Source: Eunapius fragilis | Taxonomy: Eukaryota; Porifera; Demospongiae; Spongillida; Spongillidae | Reading direction: 5' to 3' | Length of the DNA stretch: 64,000 nt | NCBI GenBank assembly: GCA_963681505.1 | Contig: OY811985.1 | Location: 4,681,183-4,745,182, forward strand | Part shown: in pieces, positions 1-12,200 of the stretch | Layout of the letters: each line of letters starts with the position of its first letter | How positions within the stretch are numbered: the first letter of the stretch is position 1 | Made by a program: the position numbers and the translations under genes | The notes under the pieces: generated by a model | The model's input: only the letters and a program-made list of their open reading frames with translations | The model's database searches: none | What the model was told of the DNA's origin: nothing

Positions 1-539
1 CCAAACCATTGACAGAGCTGTGCTTGCTGCCAGTTTGAATCAGAATTATCCACTGCCATGCAGTGAGATACAGCCTTACATCTTCATAAACGAACTTCTG
101 GCTAGAAGGATTGGCTCTAGGTAGATATACTAACTTACAGTAACTGCTGCCACACATGCAAAGAAGCTAAAAGGTGCATGGAGGTCAACTGTTGAGATGT
201 CCACAAGAGCTTTAAGCAGGATCTTGGACAGTGCACAAAAGTTCCCAATTGGAACCCCCAGGTTGGGATGACTTCACCATTGGTGGAGATAGTGAGTTGC
301 CACTTCTAATAAACAGTTCACACTTGGAAAATTGCTTAAATCATTGGCGTGAATCGATTGGATCATGAAATTTTGTCGTGAACTGTCCCAATTATTCTTC
401 AATACAATGGAGTAAAAGCACAAACAAAGCATGCAGTTAAAACTGGACACATCTGGTGATGATGGATGTGGTGTTGGCTCTCTCCAAATGGAGGTTCAGC
501 CTACCTCTGACTTGCTAGCTGCAAAAAAGCTTCCATGGC
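1..539. other. Left-edge unassigned sequence
   Basis: A 40-codon open stretch in frame 2 runs from the left edge to a TAG near position 122 (it contains ELLARRIGSR). It could be the end of an exon or of a repeat-derived ORF, but I do not recognise it. Around 341-366 lies a 24-bp match (GCTTAAATCATTGGCGTGAA...) to a loop module found again in fold-back elements at 32.4, 35.4 and 36.8 kb. At 533-565 a 10-bp unit (TTCCATGGCT) is repeated. No confident gene is visible. Confidence 0.3.
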
Positions 540-1110
540 TTCCATGGCTTCCATGACTTCCATGGCTTATTATTAAAGTACATAATAGCTACAGCACACA
601 CAAATAGAGTCACAAGGGCAGGAGCTCCCTTGCCAGTGGCAATGGACCTGACCAAGGTAATATTCAGCCTGCTATAAATGTCTGCCAAGATGGAAGGTTT
701 GGGAGAGGGAAGGGTGGGATCACTGGGATGCTGACCTAGAAAAAGTGAGGTGAGCCCAATTGCAGAAAGTCTCAACAGCTAAGGGAATGCACGTCCACTC
801 CAATTCCTGACATTTGGAGTAACTTGCGTGCAGGTCTCTGCTGCTGCACCAGACATTCAGCATGATTCACTCAACATGGCTGGGCAGAGAGGTGATGTTA
901 CTGTGCCATCAAATGCTGCAGGCTTGTCCCTGTCCCACCCAGCAATGAGCACATCGGCAGGACTGGTCTGAACGGTTTCCAGTTCATCAAGGTACCCTGC
1001 TTGGTAGAGGAGGTCCGTGCATTCATCATCAGCATCCAAGTTTCTGCTAGACCAGTAAGGGACCCAGGTGATTCCCCTGTTGAACTGATTTATCCTACGG
1101 GGTGCCATAA
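540..1110 (-). mobile_element. Decayed retroelement ORF fragment
   Basis: Read on the minus strand, the sequence gives GITWVPYWSSRNLDADDECT, then ADVLIAGWD..KPAAFD.TVTSPL. After a frameshift it gives KCQELEWTCIPLAVETF.NW, and after further breaks YSRLNITLVRSIAT. From memory, this order (W..GKPAAFD.TVTSPL, then LGW..IPL.VESYG.WG, then YGRLNLTLVRANA) recurs in uncharacterised retroelement-linked proteins of sponges and cnidarians. At least two frameshifts and several stops show that it is dead. A second, better-preserved fragment of the same protein family lies at 32,815-33,062. Confidence 0.6.
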
Positions 1111-1128
1111 CAGAGGATGTGATCCATA

Positions 1129-1459
1129 TCACCAAGACCTCATCAGACCAGTGCTTCTCTGTACATATCCTCAGCCCATGGCATCAGACCAGTGCTTCTA
1201 ATGTCTACCTCATCAGACCAATGCTTCTAATGTCTACCTCATCAGACCAGTGCTTCTCTGTACATATCCTCAGCCCATGGCATCAGACCAGTGCTTCTAA
1301 TGTCTACCTCATCAGACCAGTGCTTCTCTGTACATATCCTCAGCCCATGGCATCAGACCAGTGCTTCTAATGTCTACCTCATCAGACCAGTGCTTCTCTG
1401 TACATATCCTCAGCCCATGGCATCAGACCAGTGCTTCTCTGTACATATCCTCAGCCCAT
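1129..1459. repeat. Two-unit tandem repeat array
   Basis: Alternating copies of a 41-bp unit (CATCAGACCAGTGCTTCTCT, then GTACATATCCTCAGCCCATGG) and a 29-bp unit (same start, then AATGTCTACCT). The two units share their first 18 bp, so the array is a composite minisatellite. Short ORFs across it only reflect the repeat. Confidence 0.9.
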
Positions 1460-2582
1460 GGGCAATTTTTTTCTGCACCTGCACGACACGCCACACCAAT
1501 TTGCAGAGGCTGAATGAAACCAGCTGCCTTCTATTATTATTATTTTTGCATAGCTTAAAATGCGGGAAAACGATTCGGTTGTACAAACACACTTACACTG
1601 TAGGATGTGTTCAAACGTGCGTATCTCCGTAACTGTGAACAAAATAAAATGCGCAAAAGCGTTGACGGTTCTTTTATACGCACTGAATTTTTTTAAAACT
1701 ATGCATCGCGCAGAGACTAGACGATATTTTAAGGTGGCGTGAACTTTTGTGCTTATTATAAAAGTGCACATTACGCATTAAAAGAAACCATGCACCTCAA
1801 AAGCGGAAACAACTTACTTCTTTAATTTTCTTTAATTTTTTGTCCAGCGACTGCAGTCCCATTCGTCGAAAAAGAGAATTAATAATAAAGAACCTAATTA
1901 TAATGAACGATACCTTCATGATCTCCATCAAGCCTGATTGCTTCTTCTCCTACCCCTCCCTTATGCCCTTATGTTGCTATGTACCCCGCCTACCCCTCCG
2001 TGTTGCTATGTACACCTGCTATGTATAGCTATGCGCCACTCCCCCATAATCATTAGTTACCCCTCCCCTCCCAATATGGACTATTGCAAACCTAATAGAC
2101 CTACACACCTTCCTTGTCACCTGCATATCCATCTGTCAGCTTCTTTTGTCCTCATCACCTCCCTTCCCCCTCTTCTGCCTCTCCTTCCCTCCCCCTACGT
2201 CCCCATCCTGAGGTTTGACCTCAGCCTTGTACACATACATACATGGTCAGCACTTCATACGTAGCACTGGGATTTCACGTGTCAGATTATGCGTGCAATC
2301 AAGTTGAAAGCATCATAACCGTATGACACTTGTAACTTTTTGGCTGCTACGAACGGAACGCAGTTATATCCGCCAACAGTCTGACTTCAGTGTTCAACGG
2401 AAAATTAGCCCGCACTTTGCACACTAGATTGCATATGCATGCATGCGAGCACACATTTTAAATATATAATTACTGGTATGCACTTTACGTATGTACTGCA
2501 TTTATACATACATACGCGTACACATTGCACACAAGCGCAAGCACACACCCATGCACTACACACACTGCACAACACGCGCACG
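1460..2582. other. Intergenic sequence, no gene seen
   Basis: AT-rich sequence with no convincing coding stretch, then a pyrimidine-rich block around 1,930-2,220 (many CCCTCCC and CTTCC runs). I see nothing I can name. Confidence 0.5.
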
Positions 2583-2617
2583 CACTCACACACGCACACA
2601 CGCACACACGCACACTC

Positions 2618-2688
<71 letters not shown>

Positions 2689-2702
2689 CACGCGCGCGCG
2701 CC
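2560..2702. repeat. (CA)n microsatellite with CGCA variants
   Basis: A pure (CA)n core of roughly 60-70 bp is flanked by CACGCA-type variants and ends in (CG)n. ORFs made of His-Thr or Cys-Val repeats on both strands are artefacts of this tract. Confidence 0.95.
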
Positions 2703-2904
2703 GCATAGAGACTACATTATCATGCTGTCGGAAACCGGGCGATTAATTATATGACATGCATGGTATATGCACTAGCTGATGTCATGCATTGAACCATAAG
2801 TCCATATCGTTACCATCTGCTCCGCCTACCTTATACGACTGAATTATAACTATCTGCATGCATGCATAGAGAGGATTCGGTTTTCTGCAAGTAGCACAAC
2901 TAGG

Positions 2905-3365
2905 CAATCTATTTATAAATGCGCGGATAGTCTTCTGTCTGTCCTGTTTGTCTGTCTGTCTGTCTGTCTGTCCGTATGTGTTCGTTTTATGAGTGTTTGG
3001 CTGCGCCGTTTCGACAAAAGTGAACTCTTTCTATTCCTTTCTGCAATGCACAGACTGCGTAACTTAACTATGTATGTACGGCCTGCGGGTGTAAAAGAAA
3101 ACGGACGTCAAAATCACGTAAGATTTGCCGTAGCACCTATTTATAAATGCGCGGATAGCAGGAACAGGAACACAGAGAGAAAAAGGTGTGAAATTCAAAA
3201 AGGTAAGCCCGTCACGGATAATTAAATGTTACATATACCTGAATGTTGCGCGCAATTTAACAGTCTGTGTTCGTTTCTTGAGCATTTGGCTATAGGCCTT
3301 TTTTTAAATAAAAAAAGTGAGCTCTTTCGATTCTTTTCTATGATGCGTAGACAGTGACAGGGGTA
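2905..3365. repeat. Diverged tandem duplication, about 230-290 bp units
   Basis: CTATTTATAAATGCGCGGAT occurs at about 2,908 and again at about 3,137. TGTGTTCGTTT..TGAG..TTTGGCT followed by AAAGTGA.CTCTTTC.ATTC occurs at about 2,977 and about 3,268. The order is the same in both copies, so this is an old direct duplication, possibly of a non-autonomous element. A (CTGT)n stretch lies at about 2,938-2,971. Confidence 0.6.
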
Positions 3366-3679
3366 ATTTTTTGTTCACACATTTTTCTAGCTCTCTCTGC
3401 ATCATTCAAATATTATTACAACTATGTACATGTAAACCAAAATGCCACATTCATTGCATGTGCATTAATATTAATGGTGATACTTATATGAAAAATGCAT
3501 GCAGAGCTGCAACGGGCCTCCGATGCATATAAATGCTCTATAATGAATAATTATAAGTTTTAGAATGCATTATATATCTTCGATACTCTAGTTTGAAGGT
3601 GATGTAAAAAGGAAGGAAATAAATATCATGAATGAAGCATTATAAAGTCCTATTGGGCAAAAAAGATCGTCATCCTACA

Positions 3680-3901
3680 TTAGGCCGGTGTTCGGTGAAA
3701 AGATGTTTCTGGTCATTCTAGCGGTGGTTTGTGGTAGAGACGCGGTGGTTGTTATCCGACCATTATCACAAATGAATGTTTTCTTCGCTAGCTAGAAGAA
3801 AACATTCATGTTGTGATAATGGAAGATAACAACCACCGCGTCTCTACCACAAACCACCGCTAGAATGACCAGAAACATCTTTTCACCGAACACCGGCCTT
3901 A
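3680..3901. mobile_element. Palindromic MITE, TTA target duplication (PIF/Harbinger-like)
   Basis: Two arms of about 105 bp are near-perfect reverse complements: left arm from 3,683 (GGCCGGTGTTCGGTGAAAAG), right arm ending at 3,898. They meet at a small centre (CTTCGCTAGCTAGAAG). The element is bounded by TTA on both sides (3,680-3,682 and 3,899-3,901). A 3-bp TWA duplication is typical of PIF/Harbinger insertion. There is no internal coding capacity. The superfamily call rests on the duplication and the GG start only. Confidence 0.75.
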
Positions 3902-5097
3902 AAATAAGGTTCCTGCGGATACGTCACTTCCGCATGGTAATGCGGCGTAACGATTGGGGTGGGGGGCTCGCGCGCCCCATGCAAATGACATCGAAGGGGC
4001 TCGGCTCCTCCTAACCTAACAACGGGTCTGTGCATTGCGCGCATTTCAATTTATTATCAAAACTAGATATGTCGCATGCTGACAAAAGCCCCCGAAAACA
4101 TGAATTTAATTATTCTCGCAGACGCAACTGCCATAATAGCTTAAGCTATGAACAGTCTTAAAGAACGGCAGTTGTGCTTCAGAATATATCCGCGTGGTGC
4201 CTTTTAGGGAGTCAGATAGGGTATAACACATCGGACAACAAAACACTGGCCCCACCTCCAATACAAATTGACCGACATACAGCAAACCCCATATACCGCT
4301 TTTCAATAAAGTGGGAATTACCTGCTTTCATCACGCGTGATATATTACTGCATGGCGGATATCATTATTTAAATGACTTCATTATACTGCTATATGGAAC
4401 TGCGACGATAATAATTATGGTGTCAGCGATACGGAAATATATTATATGCACGTGACCACAAAACCTTTTTTTTACAAGGCTATGACTGAGGCAAGAGAGA
4501 AGTGCTTTCCAATCGGAGTATGAGTTTTCCACAGTGTCAGTGTATATCTCAGTACGCATGCAACAACCTTATAGATACTTTGTCCACGCGCACGTATAGA
4601 ATTATAACGTATGTAAGTACCTGTGCACATGCCTCATGCACTATTTGTAAGCCAGACGCACGGAACAAATCATTAAAACAATATAAAATCGAACGTTCTA
4701 CGAGATTTTGACCGTGGTGGATTTGTCTACATCAGCGTCAAATCAAATCAATATATATCTTCTGAACTGTTAACGGTATCGGCTTCCTATTTTCAACACT
4801 ATATATACATACCATGCACACTATTTCTACATGCGAAAATACATTTTGGTGCCTCCCACAAGCGGGATACCGACGTTACGAGTCCAGAATCCATGGGGTT
4901 CAAAACGGCCACATCTTCTATATAGGTAGGAGCGTCCCTTCGATCCATATCAGTAGGAGCCCAATTGGCTAGTCCGTCGCTATTCGTGTGGCTAGTGTTT
5001 TGAAAAGCGGTTAGGATTTAAGCATTCACTAGTCTATTTAATATACCACGTAAGATTCAATATACTATATTGATGTTTTACGTCATAGCAAGTGGCG
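3902..5097. other. Intergenic sequence upstream of the CTCK gene
   Basis: A short CpG-rich patch at about 3,920-4,030 holds an octamer-like ATGCAAAT at about 3,980. The rest is AT-rich. Around 4,770-4,790 the string CTTCCTATTTTCAACAC matches the arm of the fold-back element at 32.1-32.8 kb, so part of this stretch is probably a degraded relative. No gene is supported. Confidence 0.4.
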
Positions 5098-5105
5098 TAT
5101 ATAAG
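5098..5105 (+). promoter_or_regulatory. TATA box for the CTCK gene
   Basis: TATATAAG stands 204 bp before the ATG at 5,302. This would place transcription start near 5,125-5,135 and give a 5' leader of about 170 bp. The match to consensus is good, but the assignment is positional inference. Confidence 0.5.
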
Positions 5106-5301
5106 CACTGCTGCAGCGCACAGACGTACAGAAAGCTACGAACCAAAGAGGAACGAATCAAAACAAGGAAGGTACGTATACAGAACCATATTAACGGTAC
5201 CTGGTGTGCATGAAAAGAAAAAGTGCGGATTTGAACTGGGAGAGGGAATTATCATTTTCCCCCATCGTATCCCCCCCTCGCTTCTTTTCACTTAGACCGC
5301 A

Positions 5302-5871
5302 ATGAGCATTCCAGCAAAAAGAACCTTTCACTTACTTCCATTCCTGATCCTGCTTACAGTCCAGTTCCATAATTCCATCGGAGCGCCCAGTCAAAACACG
5401 TCAACTAACGCACCTCCTTCATCACCAACACCGTCAACTAACGCACCTCCTTCATCACCAACACCGTCAACTAACGCACCTCCTTCATCACGAACACCGT
5501 CAACTAACGCACCTCCTTCATCACCAACACCGTCAACTAACGCACCTCCTTCATCACCAACACCAGCGCCTCCCAATAACCCGTGCAAAAAATCCGCTGT
5601 AAACATCACTATCTCACGGAACGGCTGCTTGCCAGCCACGATAGAAGTACCCATGTGTTCGGGATCCTGCAACTCTTTCGTCCACTACCGTGTGGCCAGT
5701 TCGCAGAGAGATGAAAACTGCTCCTGCTGCCGAGCTACGACGTACTCTACCAGGAACATTATGGTTAATTTCCAGTGCACACAGGGAACTATCCAATCGG
5801 TGCCATACGTAGTCCCATGGGCGAGTGCGTGCTCGTGCAGTAGGTGCGGGTCACTGCCGAAACCAAAATAA
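5302..5871 (+). CDS. Secreted mucin-like C-terminal cystine-knot (CTCK) protein
   Basis: A single-exon 189-residue ORF. Residues 1-28 form a signal peptide (basic start, hydrophobic core LLPFLILLTVQF, small residues before the likely cut). Residues about 34-90 are five copies of an 11-residue STNAPPSSPTP-type repeat encoded by a 33-bp tandem, rich in potential O-glycosylation sites. Residues about 93-186 carry 11 cysteines in the CTCK pattern (C..NG-C...MCSGSC...NCSCC...QC...ACSCSRC), like the C-terminal knot of gel-forming mucins and von Willebrand factor. NXS/T sites occur at NTS, NIT and NCS. The protein is likely exported, disulphide-bonded and able to dimerise; as a complete protein it is far smaller than a mucin. 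A TATA box lies upstream, and the gene converges on SND1. Receptor or partner is unknown. A short secreted ligand of the Norrin/bursicon type is the alternative reading. Confidence 0.82.
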   Translation: MSIPAKRTFHLLPFLILLTVQFHNSIGAPSQNTSTNAPPSSPTPSTNAPPSSPTPSTNAPPSSRTPSTNAPPSSPTPSTNAPPSSPTPAPPNNPCKKSAVNITISRNGCLPATIEVPMCSGSCNSFVHYRVASSQRDENCSCCRATTYSTRNIMVNFQCTQGTIQSVPYVVPWASACSCSRCGSLPKPK

Positions 5872-6316
5872 GCTGTAGCTCCTCGTCCCTGACTATACAA
5901 CACCGCGATCCATCTTTGGCCCGGCGCCACGACCTCTTCCATACAGCAACGATTCACACTCATGTGGCTTTATGAATTTGTGCGTGCATCCCATATTTAT
6001 GTTTTTAAAATATATGATTTAAAAAAAGAAGCAAGATATGCGTATATGTTGCGACCAACACTACGATTTTAAGCGAGGGGGGGGGGGAAGAAATATTTCT
6101 TAAACACCCATCGTCAAAAGGGCCTACGCCCCTTTCTCACCCACGCGGTAGTAATCTGCTGCTCCGGGGTTTAAGTGCATGGATCCTGTCCATATGGTGC
6201 AAAGTGTTCACAGTCCAGAGCCCTCATGTAGCCCCGTTTGCTCAAAGGTGAAAGGAAGCTGCTGTGTGCTGCCAATGCCCAGTTTTGGATAAAGGGCTAA
6301 GGCACATGTGGCAAAT

Positions 6317-6319
<3 letters not shown>

Positions 6320-6362
<43 letters not shown>
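6320..6362. repeat. Poly-C/poly-G homopolymer
   Basis: An uninterrupted run of about 43 C on the plus strand. It is a candidate i-motif/G-quadruplex site and a likely place for sequencing length error. Confidence 0.95.
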
Positions 6363-6363
<1 letters not shown>

Positions 6364-6468
6364 AGGCAGTCTCTGGTTCTGCTCCGATACACTAGGAACG
6401 GATTCAACGGATTCATTTGCAAGCAACGATGGGGTACCACCCCTACGCCTCCGGGCTTTAAGTCCGAT

Positions 6469-6474
6469 TTTTAT
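6469..6474 (-). terminator. Candidate polyadenylation signal for SND1
   Basis: AATAAA on the minus strand, about 430 bp past the SND1 stop codon. I saw no exact AATAAA closer to the stop. Position-based inference. Confidence 0.35.
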
Positions 6475-6559
6475 TTTGAAAGTAGATTCACCATCCTCTC
6501 TTTAAGCTCTACAATATTGGACGATGGGGTCCGTACAGTTTTTCATGCCCCCCCCTCGA

Positions 6560-6565
6560 AATAAA
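6560..6565 (+). terminator. Candidate polyadenylation signal for the CTCK gene
   Basis: AATAAA on the plus strand, about 690 bp after the CTCK stop codon. It is the first exact match I see downstream. Position-based inference. Confidence 0.3.
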
Positions 6566-6736
6566 GTAATGTTTTTGCAAGAATTATAATTAGATCATTG
6601 AGCTGCATGTATGATGGCCTCTACAGTGACCAGGTGACAGCGCAGTTTGGTTCATGTCTAAAGTTGCAAAACCCAAAGCAAAACCCAAAGCAAAACAAAA
6701 GCATCAGCAGCAAGCGCTCTTTGCACATGCAAACCA

Positions 6737-6738
<2 letters not shown>

Positions 6739-6793
<55 letters not shown>
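6739..6793. repeat. (GT)n microsatellite in the SND1 3' UTR region
   Basis: About 27 uninterrupted GT units starting at about 6,739. Confidence 0.95.
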
Positions 6794-6799
<6 letters not shown>

Positions 6800-6901
6800 C
6801 GCGTATGTGTGTACTTTAATAGTCTTGAACCTCATTAATGATGCAATGCCAAAAAATAGTCACCAAATATAAAATCTTACTGTACAGAGAAAAAAAGTTA
6901 G

Positions 6902-9184
6902 TTATTGACCTTTCTGATATCCAAATTCCTTTGCATCATCCGGTGTGATGTCACCATAACGCCAAATTCCCCTCTATGGTGGCAGATAATAAGCATGATT
7001 AAAATACGTTACTAATATGAACACAATTGGAATCTAATTACAGTGAAGTGCCCCCCCAGCTACCATAAAGCCCATAATAATGAATACACACTAACTATTG
7101 GAAGTCCGTTGCCTGCCTGATGACATACACTGACAGGTTGTTTAACAGAAGGGTCACCATGGTTACATACACTAGCATGACATTTAAACAGAAGCTCGAG
7201 AGGCGGCATCACCACTGCTATAGTAATAATCACCATGGTGAAAATGTCAACCTCTTCCTACATGACTGCACAATAACCTGCTGAGACCAACTAATTTGTT
7301 ATAAATTTAATTTTAAAATGAACCTAGCAGTACGGCAAATTCCTATCTGGTATGCATGTGTGCACTTGTGTACGGTGGACATACCCGCTCTCTACGAGCT
7401 TGCTCTTCTGCCTTGAGATAAACTTCCACCTATTAAAAGAAAAAAGAACTAACACTTAAGCGCATGTGTGTACGTGTGTGTGTGTGCTTGTGTGTGTGTG
7501 TGTGTGTGTGTGTGTGCATACCAGCTCAAGGCCAGACTTTATGTTTACCATCACACATGCACAAACAAGAATCCATACGAAACCCAAGGCGATAAAATGT
7601 AGTCGTACCCCTCCCTCTTATCACACATTTACAGGGGGCACAACAATGGGATGCTGGGTGAGGTTTCCCTTCCTTTTCCTTCATCCTGTCCCTCATCCTG
7701 TCTAACACCACAACTACAACTCATGCACCAAACCGCACAAAGCCAACAACCATGGAGCAAAGATTTGAGGTGAGCCATAAATGAAGAAGGCGCACTAGTT
7801 GGGTTTTTAAGAGCAATTATTTCTGTGTCCACATGTGCAAAGACCAAAGCTAAAACTGATGAAGCTACAGAACATTCAACCAATGAATAAGCAGTGTGCT
7901 TCAAGGTTGGCCCACTGTGTGTATAATAGATCACCTAGTCATATTCTGTCATCATGCCAATAAGCAAAGGCGCCATGAAGGTGATTATTACATATATGAC
8001 CACACATGACTCAGGAAGGAAGATGTTTCACCCTGTGGTGGCTTCAAGACAAAATACAAACCAAATTAGATAGCACAACAACTCAACGTTGTGACGCAGT
8101 GTTGTTTGCACACAGCACTAACGATTACAGTTGAGCAATATGGTCTCTCATCTACTTGGCACGAACATCCCCCCACTGGGCACCAACACCCCCACTGGGC
8201 ACCAACACCCCCCACTGGGCACCAACACCCCCCACTGGGCACCAACACCCCCCCACTGGGCACCAACACCCCCCACTGGGCACCAACACCCCCCACTGGG
8301 CACCAACACCCCCACTGGGCACCAACACCCCCCCACTGGGCACCAACACCCCCCACTGGGCACCAACATCCCCCCACTGGGCACCAACACCCCCCACTGG
8401 GCACCAACATCCCCCCACTGGGCACCAACACCCCCCACTGGGCACCCACTGGGCACCAACACCCCCCACTGGGCACTACTGGGCCTAGAGCGGTCACTTT
8501 AATATGCAGTATATGTTGCATCCTACTGTACCAGTCCTTACTGCTCTCGACTGCTTGACAAAGGGATAGCAAGAAATGGTCTACTAGGAGTATGTGTTAA
8601 CCATTTATTTCTTAAGGGTGACCATTTTGGCACTCAATACACAGCTGTACACACAATCCTGATCAGAAAAAAGGGAATACGTTTTCAGTTTTTTTTTTTT
8701 TTTTAATTGTGCAAACAACGAAGTGCAATTATGGCCCAAGATGATCCTAATTGACGGTGACAACTACGTACACGGCATGTTACATATGGACTGTTTTTTG
8801 GTAGAATGAAATCGTATACATGTAAGATCATTATAGATATTTGCAAGCAAATCAAGTCAATCAAGCAAGGGAGGATACCATTTAACATATAAGAGCATAC
8901 CCACAGCAAACTACATCACCAGCAGCTTTTGTTGCAACATGGGTCAGAGCACAAGAAATAGCTGTTCTTGTAATTTGGACTAAACATTTCAATGTGGTGA
9001 CACACAATCACCTATTCAAGCCCTTTTGAACCCCCAACCTATTTCACAATGTGTGGTTGAACAGAGCCCCGAGAACACGCTACCAGCAGATGGCATCTTC
9101 AACAAAACAAATTAATGAGCCATACCCAACATAAGAATGTGGCAGCAGCTCTTCAGCATGTGCACACACACATGTACACACATG

Positions 9185-9215
<31 letters not shown>

Positions 9216-12200
9216 ACACAAAGTATAATGCCTGCTGCACCGATTAAAAATTAGTGGAACAAATTGCAACACTGCCACGCAAGGGTTGTGTGCACAAGCA
9301 AACTATTTACATCAGCAAACCCAGCTCATTACATACATGCCTACACCGATTAATTTACCAGAAATGACAGTCGTTTCTCACGTCTCTTCTCGACCCTCAG
9401 AAGGCCTTCCTTCACCAGCTTTTCTGCAACATCTACGTTGTCCTTGGTGAGTGAAGCATACTCCTGCAGGGTAGGGACAAGTATCGTGCAGTGATGCACC
9501 CAAATAAAATAACGGAATCAGCATGCATGGCCAGGACGGCAGTACTGGAACCTTCACACTACATGGTTAGTTAGCCTTATGCATGGATCTGTGAATTGGT
9601 ACTCACACCACCACCAAACAGCTCACCAACTACCAACTGCAACACGGGAACACCACGCAAAGGGTAAAGGGCATGTGCCCACACATACACAACAGCAGGC
9701 AGAGCTGCGCATACCTGAAGTGCTAATAACTATGGTGGTGCAACACACGGCACACATAAGCCATGCACCAGTTGGCAAACACGCTGCGTTCCCAGACAAG
9801 GTTGCAAGAGCACCATGAGGTAACAACTCGCAATAATTTACACACACACACACACACATGAACCTTCAGGTGTTCAGGTAATACCACTGCCCAATGCTAC
9901 ACAATCCATAAACACACTCCACATCCCCAAATAAGCCGATGCAAGTTGTCTCAATACATGGTATGCTGTGCTTGGAAATGAGCTACCAGGTCACTCCCGA
10001 AAGCAAACCAGAGTATATGTACATAAGTGGGTAAAAAATAATTTGCAACCAAGCAACACGGGTAAACAAAACCCATCACTGTAAAGTACACAAGGCACCA
10101 ATATGGTCAACAAACGTCTGGTGTCTTACTTTGAGGATTACACCAAGGCACTGTGAACAGCAGCCTCCCAACAATCTGCTCACGGTAAGGAATGCAACTA
10201 CAAGGAATATTTACTTAAGTTATTAAGCAGTGCCCACATGTTCCAGTCAGTACTGAAGATATCCTAACGGAATAATAAGATTTTACTGACTGGTCCTGCT
10301 GCTGCTTGTCCAACCAAATCTAGTTAGGGTGTTGTTTGTAGGTATTCATTTATCTAGTGAGTGATAGTCGGTGTTATGCTTATATGACTTGCTATTTAAA
10401 TAAATAGTGCTTGACTGTGGACCTAAAAATAGCACGGATTTGGTGAAATATCCATCACCACTCATTTTCTTTCCTGGCATCCATCAATGTTTCACATAAA
10501 ATAAACTTGGACTGTACCCAAAAATTCTTAAACCAAGACAAGATTGTTTGTTTTTCCTGAGCGCACAGGTCTGTGTGGCCTAAATCACACTAATAAATTT
10601 AAAGTATAACATTCTTTATTCCAGCGACCTCAAGCACAATGACAGGGCATTATGCCATCGTTAGAATACGTGAAGCTAACTTTGCCTCCCTTTGAAAATC
10701 AAACATAAGGAAGTCTTCCTGTGTAACAAGAGGCTTCTGTTAAGAGTAGTCTTGGAGGTTTCCATTCTTCACTGATCAGCCTGTAACCACATCCATGTAT
10801 AGTTGGAATACAGCTACTGACACCTCTATTAAGGGTGGCAAATCAATTGCTAACCTAAAACCGATTTCTGACACTTGACTACAAAAATCATTTTTGTCAT
10901 TTAGGGTCATTGCTTCATGCACACAAGGTAACGAAGTGTTGACATCCCCAAACATATTAACATGGGTGCAATCAGTTCCACAAACGGACTTGACAGCAAT
11001 AGCCAGGACCAAAATAACTTCAAGTTGCAACGATATGCAATGTATGCAGAGTGACCAAATCAAAACTTGCCTGATTGCAAGCTAAATCTTACAATTAAAA
11101 TACATTTTCAGCATTCACCTGACTCTGAGAGGTCAGAATCAACATCTCAACATTCGGAATAATTTTAAATAAGCACGTCATATTCATATTAATTTAATAT
11201 TATGCAACTACACAGCACATCAGATCTCCAACTGGTTATCTGTATACTAAATAGACTATCTTCAGAGGAGTGTTTTGGGGGTCAGACAACATCTTACAGC
11301 TAAATCATTGCAGCTGATTAGCCAAGTAAACACAGGGCATTTGATCAAAGTGGTATCAGGAATGAATTTCCAAACATTTTATACAGCATAACTGTACTGG
11401 ACTTCATGACAACATACACGTAGCACTTTACTAACCTCTTTTTGGACTTTGTATTCTACGTTGAGCATAAGCGTTTTCCCCTGAAATGAAGCCAGCCAGT
11501 AATGAACCACACGTGTGTGCAGTAGTGCGGCGCATACATACCATGACTTCCTCACTGAAGGCTGCATTTGCCTCCTCCTTCCAGTCCTCCTGCACATGGG
11601 AATGAGGCAACAGAATGTAAATAACAACCGTCAAGTGAATACAAGGGGTTGCAACCAGAAAATAAAAAGATGGAGATCTAATGCCTCGGGTACACATGCA
11701 AAACATAATCAGAGACTGGGCTAGGAGGGAAGTACCAGTGTGGACGAAAGGGGAAGTAGTGCACAGGGCACAGTGTACATTTGCAAATAAAGATTACAGC
11801 ATGGATTGATAAGGTAGATAATGATCTATTGAGTTCATCATCAACAACTACATCTCCTCTCTAACCCCCTGCTGCATCTCTCTCTTGCCCCTTGCCCATT
11901 GCTGTTCACTCTTGGCTATACACAGATGGCCTCCAGGTGCTAATTACCATAAACAAGACCATTAGAGGCTAAGGTGGGGTATGGTTTTTTTAAAAGTAGC
12001 CCAACCGTGTTTACTTGTTGCAATTTATGATGGCTGCATATCCATATATTTCACCCAAAAAAATGCAATTGGTATTCAACTTGCAAACTACAAGTAACAG
12101 CTTCCACAGTTAAAATATGACACCTTCCTAAAGGGGTGCCGACTCACATCTTCAATAGGTACAACACAAGCCAAGTGGTACTCTTTGGCTTGTGGAGGAA

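Larger units (their letters stand above)
5872..6901. other. Spacer between convergent CTCK and SND1 genes
   Basis: Holds the presumed 3' UTRs of both genes. Candidate AATAAA signals lie at 6,560-6,565 on the plus strand and 6,469-6,474 on the minus strand, so the two transcripts may overlap by about 90 bp or more. A 42-bp pure C run (about 6,320-6,362) and a (GT)n tract (about 6,739-6,792) sit here; the GT tract would be in the SND1 3' UTR as (CA)n. Confidence 0.5.

Noticed and set aside
5092..5295. 67-codon ORF upstream of the CTCK gene
   Set aside because: It overlaps the TATA box and predicted transcription start, has no domain, and most likely lies in the promoter and 5' leader.
8066..8572. 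ORFs of 100-170 codons on both strands
   Set aside because: Low-complexity translation of the CACTGGGCACCAACACCCCC array.
10776..11063. 95-codon minus-strand ORF in SND1 intron 25
   Set aside because: No recognisable motif or conserved pattern. A downstream AATAAAG could hint at an old insertion, but the evidence is too thin to annotate it.
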